Part shown: piece by piece, positions 24,051 to 33,280 of the stretch
How the letters are laid out: every line of letters starts with the position of its first letter
Numbering within the stretch: position 1 is the stretch's first letter
Position numbers and translations under genes: made by a program
DNA from: Agromyces humatus
Lineage (GTDB): Bacteria > Actinomycetota > Actinomycetes > Actinomycetales > Microbacteriaceae
Length of the DNA stretch: 64,000 bases
Reading direction: 5' to 3'
Assembly (NCBI RefSeq): GCF_021228295.1
Contig: NZ_JAJQPD010000003.1
Coordinates: forward strand, 186,001-250,000
The notes under the pieces: generated by a model
What the model saw: the letters and a program-made list of their open reading frames with translations, nothing else
The model's database searches: none
Told to the model about the DNA's origin: nothing

Positions 24051-24566
24051 GTGTCGGACCGACGTGCAAGAGTGAAGTACGTGGATACGACGACGACCCC
24101 CCTCACGTTGCATCCGTTCACCCTCGACGACGCCGAGCGCATGCTGGCCGGCGAGGTCGACCCCCACGACGGGTGGGAGGGGGCCTACGCCTTCACCGAC
24201 GAACCCGAACTGCTCTCGGAGTACGTGCGTGCGGTGCGAGAGAACGGCGACCCGGCCCCGTTCGGCCCCTACCTCGTGCGCCGCGGACGCGACGGCTCGG
24301 CCATCGGGGGAGTGAACCTGTTCGGCCCGCCCGACGCCGACGGCGTCGTCGAGTTCGTGTTCGGGCTCGTGCCCGCGGTGCGGGGCGAGGGCCTCTCGCA
24401 GCACACGGTCGCCGCGACGGTCGAACTCGCACGGTCGGCGGGCGCTCGCGTCGCTCGAGCCGAAGCCGAGATCTCGAACCTCCCCGCCCGTCGCGTGCTC
24501 GAGGGCGAGGGCTTCGCCGAGGCCTCCCGCACGCCCGACTCGATCGTCTACGAGCTCCGGCTCTGA
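24051..24566 (+). CDS. GNAT-family N-acetyltransferase
   Basis: A 171-residue RimJ/RimL-like acetyltransferase: LTLHPFTLDDAERMLAGE at the N-terminus, GSAIGGVNLFGPPDADGVVEFVFGLVPAVRGEGLS holding the acetyl-CoA pyrophosphate-binding segment, and AEISNLPARRVLEGEGFAEASR as the conserved Asn/Glu-Gly-Phe region. GTG 24051 has GGAGA ten bases upstream; GTG 24072 is an alternative. Substrate unknown (small molecule or protein N-terminus). The gene is isolated and convergent with the next gene, with a repeat hairpin between the stops. Confidence 0.83.
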   Translation: MSDRRARVKYVDTTTTPLTLHPFTLDDAERMLAGEVDPHDGWEGAYAFTDEPELLSEYVRAVRENGDPAPFGPYLVRRGRDGSAIGGVNLFGPPDADGVVEFVFGLVPAVRGEGLSQHTVAATVELARSAGARVARAEAEISNLPARRVLEGEGFAEASRTPDSIVYELRL

Positions 24567-24578
24567 CCGGCGATCGCG

Positions 24579-24628
24579 GGTCGAGTAGCGAGCGACGAAG
24601 GAGCGCGCGCTTGCACACCTACTCGACC
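24579..24628. repeat. Dispersed repeat with perfect 10-bp terminal inverted repeats
   Basis: GGTCGAGTAG (24579-24588) and CTACTCGACC (24619-24628) flank AGCGACGAAGGAGCG-type core sequence. The element sits between two convergent stops and can fold as a bidirectional terminator. Confidence 0.75.
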
Positions 24629-24638
24629 GACGGCGAGT

Positions 24639-25748
24639 TCAACAGCCAGCCTTACCGTCGGTGAAGCACGGCTCCAGGTTGCCGAATGAGGTACCGCCCT
24701 CGGGTGCCTCGTCGACGACGGTCGTAGTCACCGCCGTCCATCCGAACGCGGTACCGGCCGGCATTCCGCCCGACTCGCGCAGCAGGACCTGTCGCTCTCC
24801 GATCAGCTCGCCCGTCTCTGGATCGATGATGATCTCCTGGCGAAATCCGTTGGCGCCTTCGTCACGCCCGATCGCGACCCCGGTGCGTCCGTTCAGGTTC
24901 GCCTCGTCGTCGAGGACCTCGACGCCGGGGATGCGGGCCGCCGCCTCCAGCAGCGCCGCGCGCAGTTCGGCCGGTACAACACCGCTCCGCAGGCGGTCGG
25001 CAATGAAAACGAGAGCCTCGCCGTCGGGCGACGGGCCGGCTCCGAGCGTCACCCGGTAGATGTGATTCAGCAGCCGATGCGGGTCGTGGGGGAGTGCCGC
25101 GATCGCGGATTCCGAGACCATCGACTCACTGCCGTAGAACGATCCTCCGGGAGCCCGAACCAGCTCCTGCTCACCGCGGACCTGCGGGACGATGTCATGG
25201 GCGAGCTCCTCGGACTTCGGTCCGAACGTCTGCACGACCTGGCCGGGCTCACGCACCCACACCCAGTCCTCGCTCCGGTCGGCCGGCACGTACAGCGTGC
25301 CGTCCTGGGACTCGAGCCAGCTGACCTCGGTCCCTTCAGCATCCGAGGTGGTGCCGCTGTAGACGGCATCGGTTTCGACTTTGAGGTACTGGTCCGGCCC
25401 GACGAAGGGATCGCTCGTCTCGACCGCGAACGTTGCCGCCTGTTCGAGCACCGCCGCAGCGGCCGGTGAGGCTCCGCCTCGCCAGCCTGCGAGTCCCACG
25501 AGATCGGCCATCACGAGCGTCGCGACGGCTCCCGCAGCCACCGCGCCGCCGAACGTTCCGATCCCCCAGCCGCGCACGCGGCGGTGCCGGCGCGCTGCTC
25601 GAGCGGTCGCCGCGGCATCGGCCGAGGCATCCGGATTCACCGCACCCTCGATCGCCGCGAACAGCGCCGCCCGTCCCTTCGTGAGCGCCTCGCCGCTCGG
25701 CACCTCGACGCCGTCAGACGCTCCGCGCAGCAGTTGCAGCTCGTCCAT
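24639..25748 (-). CDS. CU044_5270-like membrane-anchored protein, sigma factor partner
   Basis: A 369-residue protein: ~70 cytosolic residues, one transmembrane helix at about 81-103 (GWGIGTFGGAVAAGAVATLV) and a large extracellular domain with LKVETDAVYSGTT, DGTLYVPADRSEDWVWV, LLNHIYRVTLGAGPSPDGEALVFIADRLRSG and AAARIPGVEVLDDEANLNGRTGVAIGR, the pattern of the CU044_5270 family found next to actinobacterial sigma factors. It overlaps the sigma gene by 35 bases, so it is translationally coupled and probably acts as its anti-sigma factor or sensor. GGAGGT lies nine bases before ATG 25748. Confidence 0.75.
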   Translation of the reverse strand: MDELQLLRGASDGVEVPSGEALTKGRAALFAAIEGAVNPDASADAAATARAARRHRRVRGWGIGTFGGAVAAGAVATLVMADLVGLAGWRGGASPAAAAVLEQAATFAVETSDPFVGPDQYLKVETDAVYSGTTSDAEGTEVSWLESQDGTLYVPADRSEDWVWVREPGQVVQTFGPKSEELAHDIVPQVRGEQELVRAPGGSFYGSESMVSESAIAALPHDPHRLLNHIYRVTLGAGPSPDGEALVFIADRLRSGVVPAELRAALLEAAARIPGVEVLDDEANLNGRTGVAIGRDEGANGFRQEIIIDPETGELIGERQVLLRESGGMPAGTAFGWTAVTTTVVDEAPEGGTSFGNLEPCFTDGKAGC

Positions 25749-26313
25749 GTTCAACCTCCGATTCGCGGGGCTCGCCCGCTCCAAGTTCGATGCGCAGCTT
25801 GCGCCGCGCGCGAGTAAGTCGTGAGCGGACCGTGCCGATCGGTACTCCGAGCGCGTCGGCGACGCCCGCGTAGTCGAGCTCGCCCCACGCGTCGAGAAGG
25901 AGCGCGTCGCGGTCGCGACGCGGCATCCGCGCGAGAATCCTGCCGAGTCGACCCATTGCGGCCTCCGCGTCGATCCGATCGCCTGCGGCGTCGGTCTCAT
26001 CGAGGTGGGGCTCTGTTGCGGCGTGTGCCGCGGCCAGGCCGCGCCACGCGCGTGCCTCGAGTCGGGCGTGCTTCTTCAGCAGGGTGGTCGCGATGCCGTA
26101 GAGCCACGGCATCGCGTCGTCTCGCGACAGCTCGAAGTTCCGGCGACGCTCGAAGGCGACGAGGAACGTCTCGCTCATCACGTCATCGGCCACGTGCGCG
26201 CCGGCGCGTCTCGCGACGAATCGGTGCACACGACGGGCGTGGCGATCGTAGAGCTCGCTGAACGCCGCCGGGGTCTCCAGCGACCGGGCGATGATGTCGC
26301 GGTCTGTGCTCAC
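25714..26313 (-). CDS. ECF-type RNA polymerase sigma factor
   Basis: A 199-residue sigma factor with region 2 (FSELYDRHARRVHRFVARRAG .. DDVMSETFLVAFERR .. AMPWLYGIATTLLKKHAR) and region 4 (ARMPRRDRDALLLDAWGELDYAGVADALGVPIGTVRSRLTRAR). The last 12 codons overlap the next gene. The C-terminus is a short Arg/Ala tail. ECF sigma factors with CU044_5270-type partners are common in actinobacteria; the inducing signal is unknown. Confidence 0.88.
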   Translation of the reverse strand: MSTDRDIIARSLETPAAFSELYDRHARRVHRFVARRAGAHVADDVMSETFLVAFERRRNFELSRDDAMPWLYGIATTLLKKHARLEARAWRGLAAAHAATEPHLDETDAAGDRIDAEAAMGRLGRILARMPRRDRDALLLDAWGELDYAGVADALGVPIGTVRSRLTRARRKLRIELGAGEPRESEVEHGRAATAARSV

Positions 26314-26419
26314 ACCGGGTATTGCACGTTCCGCGAGATCAAGTTCACGATCGGATGCTACAGGGCAGGTGCCGTCTCCGGCTCCACCAGTCGGACACGC
26401 CGCCGAGGCGCTCGCGACT

Positions 26420-26478
26420 GCGCCACTTTCGCGCCGTCCGCGCCACTTCGACTGGCGCGGACCAGGCCGAAGTGGCGC
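26420..26478 (-). terminator. GCGCCACTT repeat hairpin after the dehydrogenase E2 gene
   Basis: GCGCCACTTCG (26440-26450) pairs with CGAAGTGGCGC (26468-26478) over a 17-base loop; another GCGCCACTT copy precedes it at about 26420. It lies beyond the E2 stop at 26537 on the minus strand and probably ends that operon ahead of the sigma factor gene. Confidence 0.6.
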
Positions 26479-26536
26479 AGCGGGCGACCGGCCGTCGCGC
26501 GGAGTGCGAGAACGACCGACGGCGGAGGGTCGGACG

Positions 26537-27970
26537 CTACTCGAGCAGCAGTGCGGGCTCCTCGATGATCGACGCGACGTCGGCGACGAACCTCGACACC
26601 ACGTCGCCGTCGACCACCCGGTGGTCGAACGACCCGCCGATCGTCGTCACGTAGCGCGGCCGCACCTCGCCGTCGACCACCCACGGCTTCTGCTTGATCG
26701 TGCCGAGCGCGACGATGCCGACCTCGCCGGGATTCAGGATGGGCGTGCCGGTGTCCATGCCGAACACGCCGATGTTCGTGATCGTGATCGTGCCGCCCTG
26801 CATCTCGGCGGGCTGCGTCTTGCCCTCGCGGGCGGTGAGCGTCAACTGCTCGAGCGCGGTCGCGAGCTCGACCATCGACATCGCCTGCGCGTCCTTCACG
26901 TTCGGCACGATGAGGCCGCGGGGCGTCGCCGCGGCGATGCCGAGGTTCACGTAGTGCTTGACGATGATCTCGTCATCGGTCCACTGCGCGTTCACTGTGG
27001 GATTGCGGCGCACGGCCCAGATCATGGCCTTCGCCATGATCAGCAACGGTGAGATCCTGATGCCGGCGTAGTCGGGCGACGCCTTGAGCCGCTTCAGGTA
27101 CTCCATGGTGCGCGTCGCGTCGACGTCGACGAAGACCGATACATGCGGCGCCTGGAATGCACTCTTCACCATGGCGCTCGCGATCGCCTTGCGCACGCCC
27201 TTGACGGGAATTCGGCTCTCGCGGTCGGCGGGCGCCTCGGGCGTCTGGATATTGCGGAACACGCTGGCCTGGCTCGCCTCGCGAATCACGTCGTCGCGGG
27301 TGACGTCGCCGATCGGGCCGGTCGCGGCGACCCGCGACAGGTCGACGCCGAGGTCTTTCGCGAGCTTGCGGATGGGCGGCTTCGCGATCACGGGCACATG
27401 TGGCTCGGACGTCGGCTCGGTACGAGGCGCGGATGTCGCAGCCGGCGTTGCTCCGGCCGTCGCAGCCGGCGCAACCGAGGCCGAGGGCGCTGCGGGTGGC
27501 GCGGGCGCTGCGGGAGCGGGTGCGGGCGGCGCGGCCAAGGTCGTGTGCGCACCGGCGGGGGAGGGGTGACGGCGTCGACGTGTGCTGGCCGGGCCCGATG
27601 CGCCGTGCCCGACGAGAACGGCGCCGCCCTCGTCGGCTCCGCCCGTCGGTCGAGTAGGCGGCGAAGGCGGTGTATCGAAACCACCTTCGGCCACGGGCGC
27701 CGCCGGCGACGAGTCGGCCGCGGCCGGGACGTCCGTCTGGATCACGAGGATCGGCGTGCCGACGTCGACCGTCTTGCCCTCGTCGACGAGGAGTTCCGAG
27801 ACGATGCCCTCGTAGGCGCTCGGCAACTCGACGAGCGACTTCGCCGTCTCGATCTCGACGAAGACCTGGTCGAGGGAGATGCGGTCGCCGGGTGCGACGC
27901 GCCATTGCACGATCTCGGCCTCGGTGAGGCCCTCACCGACGTCTGGGAGGGGGAATCGGATCTCGCTCAT
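26537..27970 (-). CDS. Dihydrolipoamide acyltransferase (E2) of a 2-oxoacid dehydrogenase complex
   Basis: A 477-residue E2. One lipoyl domain (1-78; lipoyl Lys44 in [10 protein letters not shown]), a long Pro/Ala linker, a peripheral subunit-binding domain at ~190-225 ([31 protein letters not shown]) and the catalytic domain with SFDHRVVDG (His450, Asp454). It transfers acyl groups to CoA. Single-lipoyl E2 with separate E1 alpha and beta genes upstream fits branched-chain or pyruvate complexes (pdhC/bkdC); the substrate cannot be fixed by eye. The linker contains an in-frame copy of the dispersed repeat (27648-27682), coding [15 protein letters not shown]. The preceding E1 beta stop is 45 bases upstream. 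Confidence 0.9.
   Translation of the reverse strand: MSEIRFPLPDVGEGLTEAEIVQWRVAPGDRISLDQVFVEIETAKSLVELPSAYEGIVSELLVDEGKTVDVGTPILVIQTDVPAAADSSPAAPVAEGGFDTPPSPPTRPTGGADEGGAVLVGHGASGPASTRRRRHPSPAGAHTTLAAPPAPAPAAPAPPAAPSASVAPAATAGATPAATSAPRTEPTSEPHVPVIAKPPIRKLAKDLGVDLSRVAATGPIGDVTRDDVIREASQASVFRNIQTPEAPADRESRIPVKGVRKAIASAMVKSAFQAPHVSVFVDVDATRTMEYLKRLKASPDYAGIRISPLLIMAKAMIWAVRRNPTVNAQWTDDEIIVKHYVNLGIAAATPRGLIVPNVKDAQAMSMVELATALEQLTLTAREGKTQPAEMQGGTITITNIGVFGMDTGTPILNPGEVGIVALGTIKQKPWVVDGEVRPRYVTTIGGSFDHRVVDGDVVSRFVADVASIIEEPALLLE
27648..27682. repeat. Dispersed repeat copy in the E2 linker
   Basis: GGTCGAGTAGGCGGCGAAGG then CGGTGTATCGAAACC. In the E2 frame it encodes [14 protein letters not shown], in register with the copy in the E1 beta gene (SGLDTPSDTRPT). 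Confidence 0.7.
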
Positions 27971-28015
27971 ATCTGTCTTCTACCCTCGCAGTCGAGTTAT
28001 GCCGTGATCGGCATG

Positions 28016-29140
28016 TCAATAGGCCAGCGCGCGGTCGACGGCCTCGAGCACCCGGTCGGGGCTCGGCAGGAATTCGGTCTCGAGGGCGGCCGGCGGGAAC
28101 GGCGTGTCGAAGCCCGACACCCGCAGCACGGGCGCCTCGAGCGAGTAGAACGCCCGTTCGGCGACCGTCGCCGCGATCTCGGATCCGATCGAGACGTTGC
28201 CGTAGGCCTCTTGGGCCACGATGAGTCGGCCCGTGCGGTTGACCGAATCGAGCAGCGGGCCGTAGTCGATGGGGGAGAGCGAGCGCAGGTCGACGACCTC
28301 GACGCTGCGACCCTCTTCGGCCGCGATGTCGGCGGCCTGCAGCAGCGTCGCGACCATCGCGCCGTGGCCGACGAGCGTGACATCGGTGCCGTGCCGCACG
28401 ACGCGGCTCGCGTGCAACGGCAGTCCCGAGTGGTCGAGGTCGACCGGGCCCTTGGGCCAGTAGCGGCTCTTCGGCTCGAAGAACAGCACCGGGTCGTTCG
28501 AGGCGATCGCCTCCTGGATCATCCAGTACGCGTCGTGCGGGTTCGACGGGCTGACCACCCGCAGCCCGGGGGTGTGCGCGAAGTACGCCTCGGGGCTCTC
28601 TTGGTGGTGCTCGATCGAGCCGATGTGCCCGCCGTAGGGCACGCGGATGACGATCGGCATCGAAAGCGTGCCGTCGTGACGCACGGTCTGGCGCGACAGT
28701 TGCGTCGTGATCTGGTCGAACGCGGGGAAGATGAACCCGTCGAACTGGATCTCGATGACGGGCCGGTACCCGCGCATGGCGAGGCCGATCGCCGTGCCGA
28801 CGATGCCGGACTCGGCCAGCGGGGTGTCGAGCACGCGCTTTTCGCCGAACTCGGCCGAGAGCCCTTCGGTGACGCGGAACACGCCGCCGAGCGGTCCGAT
28901 GTCCTCACCCATGAGCAGCACCTTCTCGTCGCCGAGCAGCGCCTCGCGAAGGCCCGCGTTGATGGCCTTGGCCATCGACAGCGTGTGCACGCCGCGCACC
29001 TCGGGCGCGGGGGAGTCGACCGGGGGAGTGGCCGCCGACGGCGCCGCCTCCGTCGGTCGAGTGTCCGAAGGCGTATCGAGACCCGAAGCCCCGTTCGCAA
29101 CATCCGTCACGCGGACCTCCTCATCGATTCCCGCGCTCAT
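28016..29140 (-). CDS. 2-oxoacid dehydrogenase E1 component, beta subunit
   Basis: A 374-residue transketolase-like E1 beta: MAKAINAGLREALLGDEKVLLMGEDIGPLGGVF, DTPLAESGIVGTAIGLAMRGYRPVIEIQFDGFIFPAFDQI, HHQESPEAYFAHTPGLRVVSPSNPHDA and LIVAQEAYGNVSIGSEIAA, all standard. The first ~50 residues before the core are a non-conserved extension that includes an in-frame dispersed-repeat copy. ATG 29140 overlaps the E1 alpha stop as ATGA. It forms the alpha2beta2 E1 heterotetramer with the upstream product. Confidence 0.92.
   Translation of the reverse strand: MSAGIDEEVRVTDVANGASGLDTPSDTRPTEAAPSAATPPVDSPAPEVRGVHTLSMAKAINAGLREALLGDEKVLLMGEDIGPLGGVFRVTEGLSAEFGEKRVLDTPLAESGIVGTAIGLAMRGYRPVIEIQFDGFIFPAFDQITTQLSRQTVRHDGTLSMPIVIRVPYGGHIGSIEHHQESPEAYFAHTPGLRVVSPSNPHDAYWMIQEAIASNDPVLFFEPKSRYWPKGPVDLDHSGLPLHASRVVRHGTDVTLVGHGAMVATLLQAADIAAEEGRSVEVVDLRSLSPIDYGPLLDSVNRTGRLIVAQEAYGNVSIGSEIAATVAERAFYSLEAPVLRVSGFDTPFPPAALETEFLPSPDRVLEAVDRALAY
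29055..29083. repeat. Dispersed repeat copy in the E1 beta N-terminal extension
   Basis: GGTCGAGTGTCCGAAGGCG then TATCGAGACC, shortened relative to other copies; encodes GLDTPSDTRP in the E1 beta frame. Confidence 0.65.
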
Positions 29141-30270
29141 TCCGCGCCTCCGTCGAACGAGTTCTCGAATGCGTCGAGCCATGCCGCCTGTTCGACCATG
29201 AGCGGGTGCGCCTCGCTGTAGACGTGGGCGAAGATCTTCTCACGCGTCGGAACGGTGATCTCGAGCGCTCGACGGCGCACATCGGCCGCGATGTCGGATG
29301 CCTCTTCATCGACCTCGGCGAAGAACGCTGCCGAGGCGCCCCGGCTCTCGAGCCAGGTGCGGTAGCGGGCGATCGGGTCGCGCTGCTGCCAGTACTCGAC
29401 CTCGGCGTCGGTGCGGTACTTCGTGGGATCGTCGGCGGTGGTGTGCGCGCCCATGCGGTAGGTGAGCGCCTCGATGAGGGTCGGCCCCTCACCGGCCCGG
29501 GCCTCTTCGAGCGCCTGGCGGGTGACGGCGTAGCTGATGAGCACGTCATTGCCGTCGATGCGGATGCCGGGCATGCCGAAGCCGCCGCCGCGAAGCGAGA
29601 GCGGACTGCGCGACTGCCGTGAGACCGGCACCGAGATGGCCCATTGGTTGTTCTGGATGAAGAAGACCTGCGGAGTCTGGTAGCTCGATGCGAAGACGAG
29701 CGCCTCGTTGGCGTCGCCCTGCGAGGTCGAGCCGTCGCCGTAGTAGACGAGCACGGCCGCGTCGGCGTCGGGGTCGCCGGTCGCCGTCGCGCCATCGAAC
29801 TGCAGCCCCATCGCGTAGCCCGTGGAGTGCAGGGTCTGCGACGCGAGCACGAGCGTGTAGAGGTGGAAGTTGCCGGTCTCCTCGGGGTTCCACCCGCCGA
29901 GGGTCGTGCCACGCAGCAGCGCCATGATGCGCACCGGGTCGAGCCCGCGGATCATGCCGACGATGTGTTCGCGGTACGACGGGAAGATGTGGTCCTGGGG
30001 TCGGGCGGCGTGCGCCGACCCGACCTGCGCGGCCTCCTGGCCGAGGCTCGGCACCCAGAGCGCGAGCTGGCCCTGGCGCTGCAGGTTGGCGCCGGCGACG
30101 TCGAGTCGCCGCGACACGGTCATGTCGCGGTGGAACCGTTGCAGGGTGGCGTCGTCGAGCGCCTCGATGAGGGGGAGATACGCTTCGGCCTCGGGTGTCG
30201 CACGCAGCTCGCCCTCAGGGGTCAGCAGCTGGACCGTGGGCGCGGTGAAGTCTCTCTCGCTGGCTGGCAC
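29137..30270 (-). CDS. 2-oxoacid dehydrogenase E1 component, alpha subunit
   Basis: A 377-residue ThDP-dependent E1 alpha. The ThDP/Mg2+ motif is GDGSTSQGDANEALVFASSYQTPQVFFIQNNQWAISVP around residues 185-222; QEAAQVGSAHAARPQDHIFPSYREH near 78 and EALTYRMGAHTTADDPTKYRT near 275 hold further conserved active-site parts. It decarboxylates a 2-oxoacid and passes the acyl group to E2 lipoate. First gene of the E1 alpha-E1 beta-E2 operon; start GTG 30270. In mycobacteria homologous genes are called pdhA or bkdA, so pyruvate versus branched-chain specificity is left open. Confidence 0.92.
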   Translation of the reverse strand: MPASERDFTAPTVQLLTPEGELRATPEAEAYLPLIEALDDATLQRFHRDMTVSRRLDVAGANLQRQGQLALWVPSLGQEAAQVGSAHAARPQDHIFPSYREHIVGMIRGLDPVRIMALLRGTTLGGWNPEETGNFHLYTLVLASQTLHSTGYAMGLQFDGATATGDPDADAAVLVYYGDGSTSQGDANEALVFASSYQTPQVFFIQNNQWAISVPVSRQSRSPLSLRGGGFGMPGIRIDGNDVLISYAVTRQALEEARAGEGPTLIEALTYRMGAHTTADDPTKYRTDAEVEYWQQRDPIARYRTWLESRGASAAFFAEVDEEASDIAADVRRRALEITVPTREKIFAHVYSEAHPLMVEQAAWLDAFENSFDGGAE

Positions 30271-30286
30271 CGTTCCACGCTACCCG

Positions 30287-31390
30287 CTAGACGGCAGCCC
30301 CTTCTTGTGAAGCCGGTACAAGCTCACCGAGAATCCTGAGGAGGATGTCGACAGACGTCTCCTCGCCGATCGACACCCGGATGCCTTCGGGCGCGAACGC
30401 CCGGGTCACGAGACCAGCGTCGAACAGGCGGTCGGCGACGGCCGTCGTGGCGTCGCCGGTGGGCAGCCAGACGAAGTTGCCCTGCGCCTGCGGAATCTTC
30501 CAGCCTTGCGCGATGAGCGCTGCACGCACGCGGTCGCGGCGTTCGACGATGACGTCGACCCGCGCGAGCAGTTCGGACTCGACCTCGAGCGAGGCGATGG
30601 CGCCCGCCGACGACGCGGCGGTGACGCCGAGGGGAATCGCCGTCGAGCGCGCGGCGTCGAGGATCGCCACCGGTCCGATCGCGTAGCCGACGCGCAGCCC
30701 CGCGAGCCCGTAGGCCTTCGAGAAGGTGCGCAGCACGACGAGGTTGGGGTAGCGCCCGATGAGGGTGCGCCCGTCGACGGATGCCTCGTCGCGGACGAAC
30801 TCGATGTACGCCTCGTCGAGCAGCACGAGCAGGTCGCTCGGCACCGCGGACATGAACCGCTCGAACTCGTCGGCGGTGACGACCGTGCCCGTGGGGTTGT
30901 TCGGCGAGCAGACGATGACGACCCGAGTGCGATCGGTGACGGCGGCCGCCATGGCTTCGAGGTCGTGGCGGTGATCGGGGCGGTTGGGCACCCGAACGCT
31001 CGTCGCACCCGCGACGGTGACGAGCCCGGGGTAGGCCTCGAACGAACGCCACGAGTAGACGACCTCGTCGCCGGGCGCCGCCGCCGCCGTGATGAACTGG
31101 GCGATGAGCGACACCGAGCCGGCGCCGACGATCACCTCGTCGGCGGTGACGCCGAACCGCTCGGCGATGCGCTCGCGTACGGCGAGCGCCGTGGCGTCGG
31201 GATAGCGGTTGATCGCGTGGGCGCTCGCGGCGACCGCGGCCTCGACGCCGGGCAACGGCTCGTGCGGATTCTCGTTGCTCGAGAGCTTGAAGCCGTCGGC
31301 GGGTGCGGGGCGCCCCTGGCGGTAGGCGGGAAGGGCTGCGATCTCGGGGCGGAGTCGAACGCTCACGCCTGGCTGCTCCGGTGCGGTCAC
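30287..31390 (-). CDS. hisC: HisC-like aminotransferase (histidinol-phosphate or aromatic amino acid type)
   Basis: A class I/II PLP aminotransferase of about 367 residues. [47 protein letters not shown] and [20 protein letters not shown] with the PLP Lys are all HisC hallmarks. GTG 31390 has GGTGGA upstream; GTG 31417 and 31399 are alternatives. Because it is upstream of the dehydrogenase operon, not a his operon, it may be the aromatic/branched-chain aminotransferase-like paralogue (Pat) rather than the dedicated histidine enzyme. It is divergent from the membrane protein gene at 31444. Confidence 0.82.
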   Translation of the reverse strand: MTAPEQPGVSVRLRPEIAALPAYRQGRPAPADGFKLSSNENPHEPLPGVEAAVAASAHAINRYPDATALAVRERIAERFGVTADEVIVGAGSVSLIAQFITAAAAPGDEVVYSWRSFEAYPGLVTVAGATSVRVPNRPDHRHDLEAMAAAVTDRTRVVIVCSPNNPTGTVVTADEFERFMSAVPSDLLVLLDEAYIEFVRDEASVDGRTLIGRYPNLVVLRTFSKAYGLAGLRVGYAIGPVAILDAARSTAIPLGVTAASSAGAIASLEVESELLARVDVIVERRDRVRAALIAQGWKIPQAQGNFVWLPTGDATTAVADRLFDAGLVTRAFAPEGIRVSIGEETSVDILLRILGELVPASQEGAAV

Positions 31391-31443
31391 GATTTCCACC
31401 GTACCCCTTCGCCCCACCGCGCCTCTCTGCCAGAGTTGAAGCC

Positions 31444-31827
31444 ATGCGGTTCATCGTCAAGGTCATCGTCGTCGCGTTCGCCCTCTGGCTCACGACGTTC
31501 ATCGTCGCGGGCGTGCGCGTAGTGCCATACGAGAACACGCAACTCGCCACGGTGCTCACGTACCTGCTCGTCGCCCTCATCTTCGGCCTCGTGAACGCGA
31601 TCGTCGGCACGTTCATCAGAATCGTCGCGTTCCCCATCTATGTGCTGACCCTGGGGCTCATCTCGTTCATCGTGAACGGCTTGCTTTTGCTGCTCGTCGA
31701 CTGGATCAGCGACCTGCTGGGCTTCGGGCTCGTGGTCGAGAGCTTCTGGTGGGGCGTGCTCGGGGCGCTCGTGCTCGGCCTGATCAGCTGGCTCATCGGG
31801 CTCATCGTGCGCCCGTCGAAGAGCTGA
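31444..31827 (+). CDS. Phage holin 4-like small membrane protein
   Basis: A 127-residue protein with four hydrophobic helices (residues ~3-23, 36-58, 63-88, 98-122) and the segment [40 protein letters not shown], typical of the Phage_holin_4 superfamily, which in bacterial chromosomes is an uncharacterised conserved membrane family and not evidence of a prophage. Its last 26 bases overlap the 3' end of the convergent hydrolase gene. Confidence 0.8.
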   Translation: MRFIVKVIVVAFALWLTTFIVAGVRVVPYENTQLATVLTYLLVALIFGLVNAIVGTFIRIVAFPIYVLTLGLISFIVNGLLLLLVDWISDLLGFGLVVESFWWGVLGALVLGLISWLIGLIVRPSKS

Positions 31828-33280
31828 CGTCGCGCGTCGCGGTCCATTCGCTCAGTTCGCCGGGCCCACCGCCCGTGAACCCCACGAGTTCGCGGAACGC
31901 GATGAGGCGCGCCTCCTCGGACTCGTCGACCAGGGCGGCCGTCTCGCGATAGCGCCACAGCTCGTGAGCGGGCAGGGCGGAGTCGTACTCGCGTCCCTCG
32001 TCGAGCACGCTGCGCGAGACGGTGAGACGTTCGGCCGACGGATGTCCGAACCCACCGACCGCCGGAACGAGGTCCTCTTCGTGCTCGATCGAGAGCACGG
32101 GCACGCCCTCGCTCGTCGGTGCCGACGCGCCGGGGCCACCGAGGTTGACGGCGCCGACGACATTGAGTTCGGGGTCGGCAGCGAGCTTCGCCGCGATGAT
32201 GCCGCCGCCCGAATGACCGACGGGCATCACGGGGTCGCCGGGTGCGATGCCGGCCGCCTCCATCGCCTGCCTTACGGCCCGCTCGCCAGCGCCCGACTCG
32301 GCGCCCGCGGCGCGCAGCTCGTCGATCCACGAGTCGTCGGCGATGCCGAGGACATTCGACGTGTGGTCGAACGGTTCGTCGCCCGCCACGAGCGACGACT
32401 CGACCGTGCCGCTGACGTAGACGACCCACCGCGGGTCGTCGGGCTGCCCGTACCGTTCGATGCGGATCTGCGGGCCCTCGCCCGACGGCACGCGGTCGGC
32501 GAGGTCGGCGAGCCCGGTCGGCGCGGCCACGACTCGAACGGGCGCGGCCGCGGGGTGTCCTGGAGGCGCGCCCAGTCCGGGATTCGACCTGGTGACCGAC
32601 ACCGGGCCGTCGACGAGCACCTTCGTGCCGAGCAATGCGGCCAGGGCGAGGAGCACCGAAGCGCTCTCGGGCGCGCCGACGAGCTGGCCGAATGGCGCGT
32701 ATCCCGGCATGCCACGAGCGCCTGCCACGAGCTCGTCGGCCGAGTCGGCGACCGCCCGCACCGCGCGAACGAACGTCGGATCGGAGAGCAGCCCCCTGTG
32801 GGAGGCGATCCACCGGTCGAGCGGCGTCGGCCCGCCCAATCCCCGCGCGATGGAATTCACCGCAAGACCGATCCCGAGACCGAGGCCATGTGCCGAGAAG
32901 ACCTTCGCGCCGAGTACCACTCCGAGGACCCCCGCGATGAGCCCGCCCCCGACCTTCCAGAACCCGTCGATCGTGCGCTCGGCCCAGCCGTAGCGCTCGG
33001 CGCTGGCGATGAGGGCGGAACGCAGCGCTTCTGCCGTGTCGCCGCAGCGGCCCAGTGCCTGCTCGACGCGTCGCATCGCATCGGCCGGGGCCGGCTCGGC
33101 CCACCCACCGCTGCCGCGGTCGAGGCCGGCGGCGTCGAGCTCGGTGCAGAGCGTCGCGGCGCTCGACTTCCACCCGTCGATCACCCCCGCCGCGGCTCCC
33201 AGCCGGGCGGCATCGATGAACAGCTCGTCGGTCGCGACCGTCGTCTCGCCACCGCCCGAGATCGTCAGCCCGTCGCCCAT
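31802..33280 (-). CDS. Alpha/beta hydrolase-fold protein with helical N-terminal domain, paired with a WXG100-like gene
   Basis: A 492-residue protein. Residues ~1-110 are helical and WXG100/LXG-like (TDELFIDAARLGAAAGVIDGWKSSAATLC with a Gly-Trp at the turn); a glycine-rich hydrophobic stretch lies at ~115-150. The C-terminal half is a lipase-like alpha/beta hydrolase: nucleophile elbow PVGHSGGGIIAA near residue 360, then GAVNLGGPGASAPTSEGVPVLSIEHEEDLVP with the likely acid. It overlaps the preceding small WXG100-like gene by 16 bases. The pair looks like a type VII secretion-type substrate and partner, but secretion is inference and no ESX machinery is in the window. ATG 33280 has GAGGAGG. 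Confidence 0.65.
   Translation of the reverse strand: MGDGLTISGGGETTVATDELFIDAARLGAAAGVIDGWKSSAATLCTELDAAGLDRGSGGWAEPAPADAMRRVEQALGRCGDTAEALRSALIASAERYGWAERTIDGFWKVGGGLIAGVLGVVLGAKVFSAHGLGLGIGLAVNSIARGLGGPTPLDRWIASHRGLLSDPTFVRAVRAVADSADELVAGARGMPGYAPFGQLVGAPESASVLLALAALLGTKVLVDGPVSVTRSNPGLGAPPGHPAAAPVRVVAAPTGLADLADRVPSGEGPQIRIERYGQPDDPRWVVYVSGTVESSLVAGDEPFDHTSNVLGIADDSWIDELRAAGAESGAGERAVRQAMEAAGIAPGDPVMPVGHSGGGIIAAKLAADPELNVVGAVNLGGPGASAPTSEGVPVLSIEHEEDLVPAVGGFGHPSAERLTVSRSVLDEGREYDSALPAHELWRYRETAALVDESEEARLIAFRELVGFTGGGPGELSEWTATRDVSSSTGAR

Noticed and set aside
31444..31827. Prophage remnant suggested by a holin-type protein
   Set aside because: The Phage_holin_4 superfamily is widespread in bacterial chromosomes, and no other phage gene is nearby.
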